Shown: positions 50,599-59,239 of the stretch, piece by piece
Layout: each line of letters opens with the position of its first letter
How positions within the stretch are numbered: the first letter of the stretch is position 1
NCBI RefSeq assembly: GCF_001941825.1
Contig: NZ_CP019038.1
Coordinates: 5,518,001 to 5,582,000 of the forward strand
Length of the DNA stretch: 64,000 nt
Source: Massilia putida
GTDB lineage: Bacteria; Pseudomonadota; Gammaproteobacteria; Burkholderiales; Burkholderiaceae_D
Direction: 5' to 3'
Position numbers and translations under genes: made by a program
Notes under the pieces: generated by a model
Seen by the model: the letters and a program-made list of their open reading frames with translations, nothing else
The model's database searches: none
What the model was told of the DNA's origin: nothing

Positions 50599-51044
50599 AG
50601 GCCGTCCTCGAGGCGTTTCTTCAGGGTCTCCAGCAGGACGGTCGCCGCGGCCAGCACCTGCGGATCGAGGCCGGTCAGCAGGTCGGCGCGGAACGGCGCC
50701 GCTTCGTGGAGGACTTCGGCGTAGACGGTCTTGCCGGTGTCGGTCAGGTGCACGAGTTTCACGCGACGGTCAGTGGGAGAGGGCGCGCGCGTGACGAACC
50801 CGTCGCGCTCCAGGCGGTCCAGCATCGACACCATCGACGGCCCCTCGACGCCGACCAGGTCGGCCAGCGCCCGCTGCGACATCGGCTCGCCCGACTTGGC
50901 GATCATCGCGATGGTCATCCAGCCGGACTGGCCGATGCCCAGATGCTTGAGGCGCTTGTCCAGCGCAAGCCGCCACAACCGTGCACTCGTGTGCAGGGCG
51001 GCCGAGAAGCGTTCCTCGACCGATTCGGGTAGCTTACTCATCAT
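50595..51044 (-). CDS. MarR-family repressor of the efflux operon
   Basis: A 149-residue MarR-type winged-helix protein. HTH region is MSQRALADLVGVEGPSMVSMLDRLERDGFVTR, followed by the wing PSPTDRRVKLVHLTDTGK. It is the first gene of the marR-emrB-OMF-emrA operon and is coupled to emrB by overlap. A near-perfect palindrome eight bases upstream of its start is the likely operator, so it should repress itself and the pump until a ligand binds. The ligand is not evident. Confidence 0.93.
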   Translation of the reverse strand: MMSKLPESVEERFSAALHTSARLWRLALDKRLKHLGIGQSGWMTIAMIAKSGEPMSQRALADLVGVEGPSMVSMLDRLERDGFVTRAPSPTDRRVKLVHLTDTGKTVYAEVLHEAAPFRADLLTGLDPQVLAAATVLLETLKKRLEDGL

Positions 51045-51051
51045 TAGTCAT

Positions 51052-51077
51052 AAAATAGATAGGAATCTATCGATTTT
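51052..51077 (-). promoter_or_regulatory. Probable MarR operator
   Basis: AAAATAGATAG and CTATCGATTTT form 11-bp inverted arms with one mismatch around the spacer GAAT. It lies eight bases upstream of the marR start codon, where a bound dimer would block the operon promoter. Confidence 0.75.
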
Positions 51078-51111
51078 ATGCTGCGCAACCAAACTGCGCA
51101 AGAGACAACAC

Positions 51112-51246
51112 CGGGGTCAGAGCCCTTTTTTGAGCAATTGATCGCGCAGGCAGGACATGGGCACGCGGCCAGCGTCGCGATGGCCGTGGCGCCTGTCAGG
51201 GTGATGTTGATGCGGAGCTATGTCCAGAAAAAGGGCTCTGACCCCG
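51112..51246. repeat. 135-bp element with perfect 19-bp terminal inverted repeats
   Basis: CGGGGTCAGAGCCCTTTTT at the left end is repeated exactly inverted at the right end (AAAAAGGGCTCTGACCCCG). The interior holds no convincing gene. Flanks show no clear target duplication. It fits a small non-autonomous mobile element, or a REP-type unit mobilised by a transposase elsewhere. It lies between the marR operator and the 3' end of the asparaginase gene. Confidence 0.8.
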
Positions 51247-51256
51247 AATTTGGCCG

Positions 51257-52306
51257 TCACACCGGCGAGTCCGCCTTTTCCAAGGTGAACACGGCGTGGA
51301 CATCGCCGGCCACGATGCCGCGCGCGTTCTTGATCGGCGGGGCGCGGTAGGGCTCGAGGTGGGCGCGGCGTCGTTCGTCCAGCAGGCCCAGTTGATCGAG
51401 CACGGCGAACGTGGCCGGGTGCAGCGCGCGCGGGGCGCCGTCGGCCACCTTGATGGCGATGCCGATGCCGGCCGAGCGGATGCCGATGGCTTGCACGGCG
51501 TCGGCGCCGATCTTGGCCACCCAGTCGCCGCCGCCGGCCTGCATCCAGGCGAGGTCGGTGCGCGAGTCGCCGGACACCATGTCCGGGTGCGCCGTCATCG
51601 CATCGAACAATTCGCCCAGCGCGCCGCCGAGACGGGCGTCCGGCCCCGGCTGCGCGAGGCGCGCGTACAGGTGCGCGAGGCGCGCCAGTGGCATCGCGTA
51701 GTTCGGCGCGGAGCAGCCGTCGATGCCCATCGGCAGCGTGTCTTCCGTCATCTTCACGCAATCGGCCAGCGTCGCGCGGATGGCCCGCTGCAGCGGGTGC
51801 GCAGGATCGACGTAGCCGTCCAATGGCGCGCCGTGCAGGCGGCACCAGGCGAGGAAGCCGCTGTGCTTGCCCGAGCAATTGTGGTGGACCGTGCGCCAGC
51901 GCCGCCCGGCCGGCACGGGCAGGCCGACGGCGTCGTAGTACAGCGGCGCCGCGCAGCCGCAGGCGAGGTGGCTTTCGTCCACGCCGATCTTGTCGAGGAT
52001 GGAGGTCACGCCCACCAGATGCTTTTCCTCGCCCGAGTGGCTGGCGCACAGCAGGGCCAGTTCGGCGCGGGTGAATCCGAAGCGGGCCGGGCCGTCGTCC
52101 AGTACGAAGGGCAGGGCCTGGAACGGCTTCAGCGCGGAGCGGGTGAAGGTCATGATGTCGGGATCGCCCGCCGACCACAGCAGGCGCCCGGCCACGTCGA
52201 CGACGGCGATCGAACCGAAGTGGATGTTCTCGACCGCGTAGCCGCCGGCATGGTCGCGGTCCTGCGGATAGCCACGCGTCGTGGCCACCAGGGGCACTGG
52301 ATGCAT
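51257..52306 (-). CDS. ReAV/AnsA-type L-asparaginase
   Basis: A 349-residue enzyme of the Rhizobium asparaginase II (AnsA/ReAV) family, unrelated in sequence to the E. coli types, that hydrolyses asparagine to aspartate and ammonia. The two Ser-Lys tandems are present: Ser57/Lys60 in FTRSALKPFQ and the Cys144-Ser-Gly-Lys147 segment in HHNCSGKHSG. Cys198 in GIDGCSAPNY completes the set. All align with constant offset to the catalytic and zinc-site residues I recall for R. etli ReAV. ATG 52306 is preferred because GAAGGAGAC lies just upstream; ATG 52321 falls within that ribosome site. No transporter or regulator is adjacent. Confidence 0.87.
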   Translation of the reverse strand: MHPVPLVATTRGYPQDRDHAGGYAVENIHFGSIAVVDVAGRLLWSAGDPDIMTFTRSALKPFQALPFVLDDGPARFGFTRAELALLCASHSGEEKHLVGVTSILDKIGVDESHLACGCAAPLYYDAVGLPVPAGRRWRTVHHNCSGKHSGFLAWCRLHGAPLDGYVDPAHPLQRAIRATLADCVKMTEDTLPMGIDGCSAPNYAMPLARLAHLYARLAQPGPDARLGGALGELFDAMTAHPDMVSGDSRTDLAWMQAGGGDWVAKIGADAVQAIGIRSAGIGIAIKVADGAPRALHPATFAVLDQLGLLDERRRAHLEPYRAPPIKNARGIVAGDVHAVFTLEKADSPV

Positions 52307-52635
52307 CGGTGTCTCCTTCATTGAGCTGGGCTTTTGAAGCCGACACTGTAGCGGATATCGGCCACACGGCGCGCCCCGAAGCCCTGCGGAACGATGCCAA
52401 AAACTATATGCATCCGCTGCATTTCGGGCCGGGTTTTCGACAGTTCATCCCCAGTTTTCGACGGTTTGGCGTTTCGCCGATGACGCTGGCGCACGCGCTT
52501 CCTACACTGTCATCACTCGCCGCCCATTATTGAGGCGGCGATATGAAAAACGGTGGGCCCCTTGAGCGTCTGACGATCCTTTTGAAATCGAGCTCACGGT
52601 CCGTTCTATATTTCGTATCTTACTCTGGAGCAATC
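52307..52635. other. 329-base gap between asparaginase and a secreted protein gene
   Basis: No gene is supported. It must hold the two divergent promoters. A hairpin, CGCCGCC facing GGCGGCG around a nine-base loop, lies near 52520. A second region around 52590-52620 is AT-richer and may contain the promoter of the downstream gene. Short frames here lack codon bias. Confidence 0.5.
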
Positions 52636-53001
52636 ATGCGTATCCAACAAGCCCTGGCCTTCATCGGCGCCGCCACCCTGTCCCTGTCCGCGTTTGCCGA
52701 CCCGTCCGTCGCACCGATGTCGGCCACCGCCAGCAGCGTGCTCGTCCAGGGCGCATCGCACGCCTACCGCCTGACCCAGGACGAAGCCGAGCACATGCGC
52801 GGTTCGTTCCGGCTCACCGACGGCCGCACGATCAAGGTGACGAACAGGATGAACAAGCTGTACGTCGATCTGGATGGCAAGCGCGAAGAACTGGTCCCGA
52901 TCGCTCCCAAGAAATTCATCACGCGCGACACGGGCGCCACCGTCGCCTTCAACCAGGTGCCGTTCGCCGACGAGGTCGTCGTCAACCAGGCCGCGCGCTG
53001 A
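52636..53001 (+). CDS. Small secreted protein of unknown function
   Basis: A 121-residue protein with a signal peptide (about 1-21, cleavage near LSAFA-D). The mature part has about 100 residues with YRLTQDEAEHMRGSFRLTDGRTIKV followed by LYVDLDGKREELVPIAPKKFI and FAFNQVPF-like ending AFNQVPFADEVVV. It looks like a small beta-rich periplasmic or extracellular domain. I do not recognise a named family. ATG 52636 follows CTCTGGAG. It stands alone between the asparaginase and pirin genes, with its own promoter region. Confidence 0.72.
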   Translation: MRIQQALAFIGAATLSLSAFADPSVAPMSATASSVLVQGASHAYRLTQDEAEHMRGSFRLTDGRTIKVTNRMNKLYVDLDGKREELVPIAPKKFITRDTGATVAFNQVPFADEVVVNQAAR

Positions 53002-53067
53002 TGCGCGGCGCCGAACCTGCCGGCCTGGCCGATGCGGTCCGGGCCGGCGCCTTTTGACGTTGCAGAC

Positions 53068-53922
53068 TCAGATCGGCGCGCCGAAACGCCCGGCCTGATA
53101 ATCGATGATCGCCTGCTGGATTTCCTCGCGTGTATTCATCACGAACGGCCCGTGCGCCACGACCGGTTCGCGGATCGGCTCGGCGTGGCCCAGCAGCAGG
53201 ATGCTGTCGTGGTCGGCCCGGATCTCCAGTTCGTCGCCCTGCGGTTCGAACTCGGCCAGGTGGAACGCGCTCACCGTCTCCGGCATGCATTCGATCACGC
53301 CGCGCACGACGTACAGGAACACGTTGCGATCCAACAGGCCGTCCACGTGCAGGCGCGCGCCCGCTTGCATCTCCACCGTGCACAGCGACACGCCCGTCAG
53401 CGATTCGATCGGGCCCGTCACGCCGCCAACCGTCCCCGACACGAGATGCACGCGCACGCCGTCGCCGCGGTCCACGACCGGTATCCGGTCGCGTTGCAGG
53501 CCCACGTAGCGCGGCGCCGTCATCTTGAGCGCAGGCGGCAGATTGACCCACAGCTGCAGGATCTCCAGCGCGCCGCCGCGTTCCATGAATTCGTGCGGCG
53601 ACACTTCCGCGTGCACGATGCCGCGGCCGGCCGTCATCCACTGCACGCCGCCGGGGCCGATCACGCTCTCGTGCCCCGCGCTGTCGCGATGCGCGAGCAA
53701 GCCGTCGAGGATGAACGTCACGGTCTCGAAACCGCGGTGCGGATGCGGCCCGAACGGCAGGCCGCGGTTGTGCGGCGGATAGACCTGCGGGCCGTGGTGG
53801 TTGAGGAACAGGAACGGATCGATCTGGTCGAGATGGCGGTTCGGCACGGGCCGCCGGGTGATGAGGTCGCCGATGTCGTCGCGCAGCGCGGGATGCACCC
53901 GGCGGATGATTTTATGCGTCAT
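53068..53922 (-). CDS. Pirin-family cupin protein
   Basis: A 284-residue bicupin of the pirin family. The N-terminal metal site is GPHPHRGFETVT plus GRGIVHAEVSPHE, giving the His-His-His-Glu set. DPFLFLNHHGPQVYPPH precedes it. Some bacterial pirins show quercetin dioxygenase activity or regulate metabolic enzymes, but no specific role can be read here. It is divergent from the M20 peptidase gene and seems monocistronic. Confidence 0.92.
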   Translation of the reverse strand: MTHKIIRRVHPALRDDIGDLITRRPVPNRHLDQIDPFLFLNHHGPQVYPPHNRGLPFGPHPHRGFETVTFILDGLLAHRDSAGHESVIGPGGVQWMTAGRGIVHAEVSPHEFMERGGALEILQLWVNLPPALKMTAPRYVGLQRDRIPVVDRGDGVRVHLVSGTVGGVTGPIESLTGVSLCTVEMQAGARLHVDGLLDRNVFLYVVRGVIECMPETVSAFHLAEFEPQGDELEIRADHDSILLLGHAEPIREPVVAHGPFVMNTREEIQQAIIDYQAGRFGAPI

Positions 53923-54038
53923 GCCGTCTCCTTTGTCGAGGCCATAAGATTAGCCGATTGCGGGCCGAGGGGTCGCCAGCGCGGTTCCCGCAACCCTGCT
54001 AGACTCGTTGCGCTATTGCAATCATGGAGACGCTAACG

Positions 54039-55574
54039 ATGAATACGAAGACATGCGCACGCAACCTGGCCGCGGCCATCAGCCTCGCCTGGGCGGCAAG
54101 CGCGATGGGGGCGCCGACCGCGGCCCCGGCCGTGCCGGGCGAGATGGCAATCAAGGCGGCCAAACATGCCGTCACCGCTTACCGCGACGACGTCGTCGAG
54201 ACCTTGGCCAAGCTCGTCAGCTACAACACGGTGGCCGACAAGAACTTCCCGTGCGAACGCAACCCGCGCCACCAGGCGTTCAAGGCTTACCTGAAGCAGG
54301 AAGCGGAGCGCCTTGGCCTCGACTTCGCCGATTACGGCTGCGTGGCCGTCGTCGGCCTCGGCAAGGGCGACGAGCGCGTGGGCCTCGTCGCGCACGGCGA
54401 CGTGCAGCCCGTCGATGCGAGCAAATGGAAGAAGTCGCCGTTCGAACTGGACCGCACGAGCGAACCGGGCCGCCTGCTGGCGCGCGGCGCCGAGGACGAC
54501 AAGGGCCCCATCGCCACCGCGCTGTATGCGATGAAGTCGCTGAAGGACCTGCAGGTGCCGCTGTCCAAGCGCATCGAGCTGTACGTCTACATGGCGGAGG
54601 AATCGGACTGGGCGCCGCTGGAAGCCTTCATGAAGACGCACACGCTGCCGCAGATGAACATCACGCTCGACGCGGAGTATCCGGCCGTGACGGCGGAGAA
54701 GGGCTACGGCACCCTGGCCGTCACCATGCCGAAGACGGCCGCCGCGCCGCCGGCGGGCACGCCCTTCGTGAAGGCATTCAAGGGCGGCTTCTTCGGCAGC
54801 CAGATCCCCGAGGATGCCGAGGCGCTCGTCGCCAACGCGACGCCGGCGCTGGAAGCGCAGATCCGCGCGCGCGCCGACAAGCAGGCCGGCATGCACTACC
54901 AGTTCGACCGGCAGGACAAGGACCTGCACGTCACGGCCAAGGGCCTGTCGGCGCACTCGTCGAAACCGGAAGACGGCGTCAACGCCATCAGCATGCTGGC
55001 CGACGCGCTGGCCGTGCAGCCGTGGCCGGACACGACCGCGGGCGCCCTGGTCAACTTCCTCAACGAGATGGTGGGCACGGGTTACTTCGGCGAGAAATTC
55101 GGCAGCATCGCCTACCGCGACGCGTTCATGGGCCCGATGACGTTCGCCCCGACCGTGATCCGCCAGAAGGACGACGGCGGCATCGAGGTGGCGATCAACA
55201 TCCGCCGTCCGCAGGGCAAGACCGCGGAACAGCTGACCAACGAGATCAATGCCGCGCTCGCGCAGTGGCAGGGCGCGCACGTGCAGCTGGCGAACGTCGC
55301 CATGCAGATCGGCGACCCGTGGGTGCAGAAGGATGCGCCGCAGCTGCCGGTGTTGATGAAGACGTTCGCGTACTTCACGGGTATCAAGGATCCGAAACCG
55401 GTCGCGATCGGCGGCGGCACCAATTCGCGGCTGTTCCCGCATGCCGTCAGCTTCGGTCCGGCCATGCCGCACACGGTCTATACGGGCCATTCGGAGCACG
55501 AGTTCATCACCAATAAACAGTTGCTGCTGAACCTCGAGATGTACACGGCGGTGCTGGCCGAGCTCGCCAAGTAA
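54039..55574 (+). CDS. Exported M20-family dipeptidase
   Basis: A 511-residue zinc peptidase of the M20 family (PepV/Sapep/CPG2 type) with a signal peptide (about 1-24, ending AASAMGA). Metal and catalytic residues lie in VAHGDVQPVD (His, catalytic Asp), GAEDDKGPIA (bridging Asp) and YMAEESDW (catalytic base and ligand glutamates), with the late histidine in HTVYTGHSEHEF. ATG 54039 is preferred, with GGAG nine bases before; ATG 54024 would put the ribosome site inside the gene. It probably cuts dipeptides in the periplasm. A terminator-like hairpin follows. Confidence 0.9.
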   Translation: MNTKTCARNLAAAISLAWAASAMGAPTAAPAVPGEMAIKAAKHAVTAYRDDVVETLAKLVSYNTVADKNFPCERNPRHQAFKAYLKQEAERLGLDFADYGCVAVVGLGKGDERVGLVAHGDVQPVDASKWKKSPFELDRTSEPGRLLARGAEDDKGPIATALYAMKSLKDLQVPLSKRIELYVYMAEESDWAPLEAFMKTHTLPQMNITLDAEYPAVTAEKGYGTLAVTMPKTAAAPPAGTPFVKAFKGGFFGSQIPEDAEALVANATPALEAQIRARADKQAGMHYQFDRQDKDLHVTAKGLSAHSSKPEDGVNAISMLADALAVQPWPDTTAGALVNFLNEMVGTGYFGEKFGSIAYRDAFMGPMTFAPTVIRQKDDGGIEVAINIRRPQGKTAEQLTNEINAALAQWQGAHVQLANVAMQIGDPWVQKDAPQLPVLMKTFAYFTGIKDPKPVAIGGGTNSRLFPHAVSFGPAMPHTVYTGHSEHEFITNKQLLLNLEMYTAVLAELAK

Positions 55575-55595
55575 GCCGCTTTTCACGACACATTC

Positions 55596-55628
55596 AAGCG
55601 CCGCCCGCGTCCGCTCGCGGGGGCGCTT
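55596..55628 (+). terminator. Probable terminator of the dipeptidase gene
   Basis: AAGCGCC plus CCCGCG on the left (with one bulged G) pair with CGCGGGGGCGCTT on the right around TCCGCT. CACGATTTT follows. It starts 22 bases after the stop codon. Confidence 0.7.
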
Positions 55629-55648
55629 CACGATTTTGGTCGCTCGGC

Positions 55649-55722
55649 CGTCGTGTAGGCCCCTTTCTCGCCAAAATGTGTAAATCCTTCCATAAGTTTT
55701 GTAGGTTTGGGCCTACACGACG
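55649..55722. repeat. 14-bp perfect inverted repeat upstream of galT
   Basis: CGTCGTGTAGGCCC (55649-55662) is exactly inverted as GGGCCTACACGACG (55709-55722), 46 bases apart. GTAGG at 55701 adds a second, inner half-site facing CCTAC. Spacing suggests looping by a regulator or a long RNA hairpin. The remaining 200 bases to galT hold no gene and match no riboswitch I recognise. Confidence 0.7.
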
Positions 55723-55921
55723 CCCATCTTCATAGGGAATAAATGCCCCATCGGCGGCGTTTCCCTAGGAGAGACAGCAGACCGGGCCACGGTCCCCGGA
55801 CAAGCCTCCGCGCGGCCCGTTGATTGTCGGAAAATCAAGTGCTGACCGCAAGAAAATGTGGCGAAAACGCCATGATAGGATCAGGCCTGACGTAAGGAGC
55901 ACTGCCTGACCTGTCGATGCC

Positions 55922-57016
55922 ATGCACAGCCAAGACCTGATAAAACCTGACGGAAGACACCTGACGCTGTACAGCAACCGGCCCATCCCGGACGGCATCG
56001 TCGCGACCAGCCCCTTCGCCGAGCCGCAGCACGCCAACCCGCATCTGCGCTGGCACCCGTTGCGCGGCGAGTGGGTCACGTATGCCGCGTTCCGCCAGAA
56101 CCGCACCTATCAGCCGCCGCCGCAATACAACCCGCTGGCACCCACGCGCGACCCGGCGCACCCCACCGAGATGCCGGCCGGCGATTACGAGATCGCCGTG
56201 TTCGACAACCGTTTTCCATCGCTGGCGCTCGATGCGCACGAGCCGCCCGCGTTGACCGTGCCGACCGCGCCCGCCAACGGCCTGTGCGAGGTCGTCGTGT
56301 TCACGCAGGACCCGCAGACGTCCCTCGGCCGCCTGCCGCTCCCGCGCATCGAATTGCTGCTGGAAGTGTGGGGCGACCGCACGCGGCGCGTCGCAGGGCA
56401 GCACCACATCCAGTACGTGCTGCCGTTCGAGAACCGCGGCGCCGAGGTGGGCGTCACGCTGCACCATCCGCACGGCCAGATCTATGCGTACCCATTCGTG
56501 CCGCCCGTGCCCGCGCGCCAGCTGGCGCAGGAGCGCGAGTACTACCTGCAGCACGGCGCGAGCCTGCTCACCGACATGGCGCGCGAGGAAGCGGAGGACG
56601 GCAAGCGCGTGCTGTACCAGGACGAACACGCGATCGCATTCGTGCCGGCCTGCGCGCGCTATCCGTACGAGGTGTGGACGATGCCGACGGCCCCCTGCAA
56701 GGATTTCGCCGCGCTCACGCCGGAACAGCGCGGCAGCCTGGCGCGCGCGCTGAAGACCGTGCTGCTGAAATTCGATACCTTGTGGGAGCGCCCGTTCCCT
56801 TACCTGATGGTGTGGTACCAGGCGCCCACGGACGGCGCGGATCACCCCGAGACGCAGCTGCACTGCCAGTTCTATCCGCCGTACCGCACGCGCGACCGCC
56901 TGAAATACCTGGCCGGCACCGAGATCGGCGCCGGCATGTTCGCGATGGACGTGTTGCCGGAAACCACCGCGTACGAATTGCAGCAGGTCGAGGTGCGGTT
57001 GGAGGCCCCGGCATGA
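55922..57016 (+). CDS. galT: Galactose-1-phosphate uridylyltransferase
   Basis: A 364-residue enzyme that swaps UMP between UDP-glucose and galactose 1-phosphate. The active-site HPH motif is in VTLHHPHGQIYAYPF. The N-terminal WHPLRGEWVTYAAFRQNRTYQPP and the later HCQFYPPYRTRDRLKYLAGTEIGAG (with the zinc/iron-region histidines) are diagnostic. It is the first gene of galT-M24-galK-GH2. Its stop overlaps the next start by four bases. galE, needed to complete the Leloir pathway, is not in the window. Confidence 0.96.
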   Translation: MHSQDLIKPDGRHLTLYSNRPIPDGIVATSPFAEPQHANPHLRWHPLRGEWVTYAAFRQNRTYQPPPQYNPLAPTRDPAHPTEMPAGDYEIAVFDNRFPSLALDAHEPPALTVPTAPANGLCEVVVFTQDPQTSLGRLPLPRIELLLEVWGDRTRRVAGQHHIQYVLPFENRGAEVGVTLHHPHGQIYAYPFVPPVPARQLAQEREYYLQHGASLLTDMAREEAEDGKRVLYQDEHAIAFVPACARYPYEVWTMPTAPCKDFAALTPEQRGSLARALKTVLLKFDTLWERPFPYLMVWYQAPTDGADHPETQLHCQFYPPYRTRDRLKYLAGTEIGAGMFAMDVLPETTAYELQQVEVRLEAPA

Positions 57017-58137
57017 GTACGCTGCCGGATACCCGCCCCGCCGAAGTCGCGGACAAGCTCGCGCTGCTGCGCGCCGCGTTGGCCGAATCCGGCGCGGGGG
57101 CGATACGCCTGCGCGGCGTGGACTGGTTCGCGTGGGCGACGGCGGGCGGCGACGCGGCCGTGCTGCTGGTCGCCGACTGCGGCGTGGCCGAGGTGCTCGT
57201 CACGCGCGACGACGCCGTGATCCTCACGGACGCCATCGAAGCCGAGCGTCTGCGCCTGGAACAGGTGCCGCCCGGCTTCACGTTCCACATCGCGCCGTGG
57301 GCCGAGACGGAACTGCGCGACACGTATGTGCTGGGCGCGGCCGCCGGCGGCGCCGTGCTGTCCGATCGCCCGCGCCATGGCAACGGCAACGGCAACGGCG
57401 AACAGCCTTTGCCGGCGAGCCTGCGCCTGCGCCGCATGGTCTTGCAGCCGTCCGAACAGGAACGCTACCGCGCGCTGGGCCGGGACGCCGCCGGCGCGAT
57501 GACGGACACGCTGCGCGCGGCGCGCCCGGAGTGGACGGAACTCGAACTGGCGGCCGCGGGCGCGCAAGCGCTGTGGCGGCGCGGGATCCAGCCGGCGCTC
57601 GTGCTGGCCGGCGGTAGCAGGCGCCTGCAGGCGTTCCGCCATCCCGTGCCGACGATGGAGCCGCTGGGCAGCCGCGCCATGCTCGTGTTCTGCGCGCGCC
57701 GCCACGGCCTCGTCGCGAGCCTGTCGCGCGGCGTCGCGTTCGGGCGTCTCTCGGACGACGAGCGCAATGCGCAAGCCGACCTGCTGCAGGTCGAAGCGAC
57801 GGGGCTCGACGCCGTGCGGCCGGGCCAGTCGCTGGCCGCCGTGTATCACGCGCTCGATGCGGCCTACCGCCACGTCAACCGTGGCGAAGCGATCCGCGAG
57901 CACCACCAGGGCGGCATCGCGGGCTACCAGGCGCGCGAGATCGTCGCGAGCCCCAGCACGGCGACGGGCATCGAGACGGGCATGGCGTTCGCGCTCAATC
58001 CGAGCTTCGCCGGCATGAAAGTGGAAGACACGTTTTTACTCGGCGCCGGCGGACTGGACAACCTGACGCTGGATCCGGACTGGCCGGCAACGACAATCCA
58101 GGGCCGTGCGCGGCCCGTATGGCTGGAGGTGGCATAA
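57013..58137 (+). CDS. M24-fold protein in the gal operon, probable pseudoenzyme
   Basis: A 374-residue protein with a pita-bread (creatinase/Xaa-Pro aminopeptidase) architecture. An N-terminal domain of about 140 residues is followed by a C-terminal domain with LRRMVLQPSEQERYRALGRDAAGAMTDTL, PEWTELELAAAGAQALWRRG and HHQGGIAGYQAREIV. The two-metal site of active M24 enzymes needs Asp-Asp-His-Glu-Glu. Here the Asp pair region reads MLVFCARRHGLVASLSR with no aspartate, and the next glutamate position reads FALNPS; only the last (KVEDTFLL) seems kept. It overlaps galT by four bases and lies one base before galK. Its role in galactose metabolism is unknown. Confidence 0.82.
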   Translation: MSTLPDTRPAEVADKLALLRAALAESGAGAIRLRGVDWFAWATAGGDAAVLLVADCGVAEVLVTRDDAVILTDAIEAERLRLEQVPPGFTFHIAPWAETELRDTYVLGAAAGGAVLSDRPRHGNGNGNGEQPLPASLRLRRMVLQPSEQERYRALGRDAAGAMTDTLRAARPEWTELELAAAGAQALWRRGIQPALVLAGGSRRLQAFRHPVPTMEPLGSRAMLVFCARRHGLVASLSRGVAFGRLSDDERNAQADLLQVEATGLDAVRPGQSLAAVYHALDAAYRHVNRGEAIREHHQGGIAGYQAREIVASPSTATGIETGMAFALNPSFAGMKVEDTFLLGAGGLDNLTLDPDWPATTIQGRARPVWLEVA

Positions 58138-58138
58138 C

Positions 58139-59239
58139 ATGAACAATCCCGAGACCTTCTTCGGCGGCGCGCCGGAAGCGCATGCATCGGCGCCCGGCCG
58201 CGTCAACCTGCTGGGCGAGCACACGGACTACAACGACGGCTACATGCTGCCCGTCGCGACGCCGCAGCGGACGGAGGTGGCGCTCGCGCACAGCCACGAC
58301 GACCAGCACCACCTGTATTCCGGCACGCTCGACGGCAACGTCACGTTCGCCGCGAAAGGGGGCAGCGCGCCGCAGGGCTTCGGCAGCTATATCGAAGGCT
58401 GCATCCGCCTCGTGGAAGCGACTGGCGTCACCGTGCCGCCGCTGCGCGTCTTCGTGACGACGAATCTGCCCGTCGGTTCGGGCCTGTCGTCGTCGGCCGC
58501 GCTCGAAGTGGCGATGCTGCGCGCACTGCGCAACCTGCTCGGTTTCACGCTCGATAATGTAAAACTCGCGCAAATCGCGCAGCGCGCCGAGGTCGAATAT
58601 GCGCGCGTCAACTGCGGCATCATGGACCAGATGGCGTCCAGCCTGTGCGACGAGCGGAACATGCTGTTCATCGACGCGCGCACGCTGGAGCACCGCCTCG
58701 TGCCGATGCCCCCCGGGACGGAGCTGATCGTCGTCGACTCCGGCGTGCCGCGCACGCTTGCCGCCAGCAAATACAACGAACGCCGCGCCGAATGCGAAGA
58801 GGCGTCGCGCAAGCTGGGCGTGCGTGCGCTGCGCGACGTGACGGATCCGGCGGCCGTGGAAAGCCTGCCCGAGCCGCTGCGCCGGCGCGCGCGCCACGTC
58901 GTGCTGGAAGACCTGCGCGTGCTGGAAGCGGCGCAGGGCGTGTCGGCCGAACGATTCGGCGAACTGATGAACGCGTCGCACGAGAGCCTGCGCGACGACT
59001 ACGAGGTTTCGATTCCCGAGCTTGACCAGCTGGTGGCCGCGCTGCGTGCCGCCCCGGGCGTGCTCGGTGCACGCTTGACCGGTGCCGGATTCGGCGGCGC
59101 CACCGTGGCTCTGTGCCGCGCCGGCCAAGCAAGACAGGCAGCGGAAACTGCACTCTCCACCTACAACAAAGCAGGACGCCAGGGACGCATCTTGATCCCG
59201 GTCCCGACCCAAGGAAAGGAAAACAATGAGCCAGTTTGA
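58139..59239 (+). CDS. galK: Galactokinase
   Basis: A 366-residue GHMP-family kinase that phosphorylates galactose at C1. The galactokinase signature is APGRVNLLGEHTDYNDGYMLP at about residue 16. The ATP loop is LPVGSGLSSSAALEVA, the catalytic aspartate region NCGIMDQMASSL, and motif 3 LTGAGFGGATVAL. ATG 58139 begins one base after the stop of the M24-fold gene. The 3' end overlaps the GH2 start by 14 bases, so the four genes are tightly coupled. Confidence 0.96.
   Translation: MNNPETFFGGAPEAHASAPGRVNLLGEHTDYNDGYMLPVATPQRTEVALAHSHDDQHHLYSGTLDGNVTFAAKGGSAPQGFGSYIEGCIRLVEATGVTVPPLRVFVTTNLPVGSGLSSSAALEVAMLRALRNLLGFTLDNVKLAQIAQRAEVEYARVNCGIMDQMASSLCDERNMLFIDARTLEHRLVPMPPGTELIVVDSGVPRTLAASKYNERRAECEEASRKLGVRALRDVTDPAAVESLPEPLRRRARHVVLEDLRVLEAAQGVSAERFGELMNASHESLRDDYEVSIPELDQLVAALRAAPGVLGARLTGAGFGGATVALCRAGQARQAAETALSTYNKAGRQGRILIPVPTQGKENNEPV

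Noticed and set aside
55723..55921. A possible riboswitch upstream of galT
   Set aside because: Conserved cores of the c-di-GMP, cobalamin, fluoride, guanidine, SAM and glycine classes were looked for and not seen. Only generic stem-forming segments are present.
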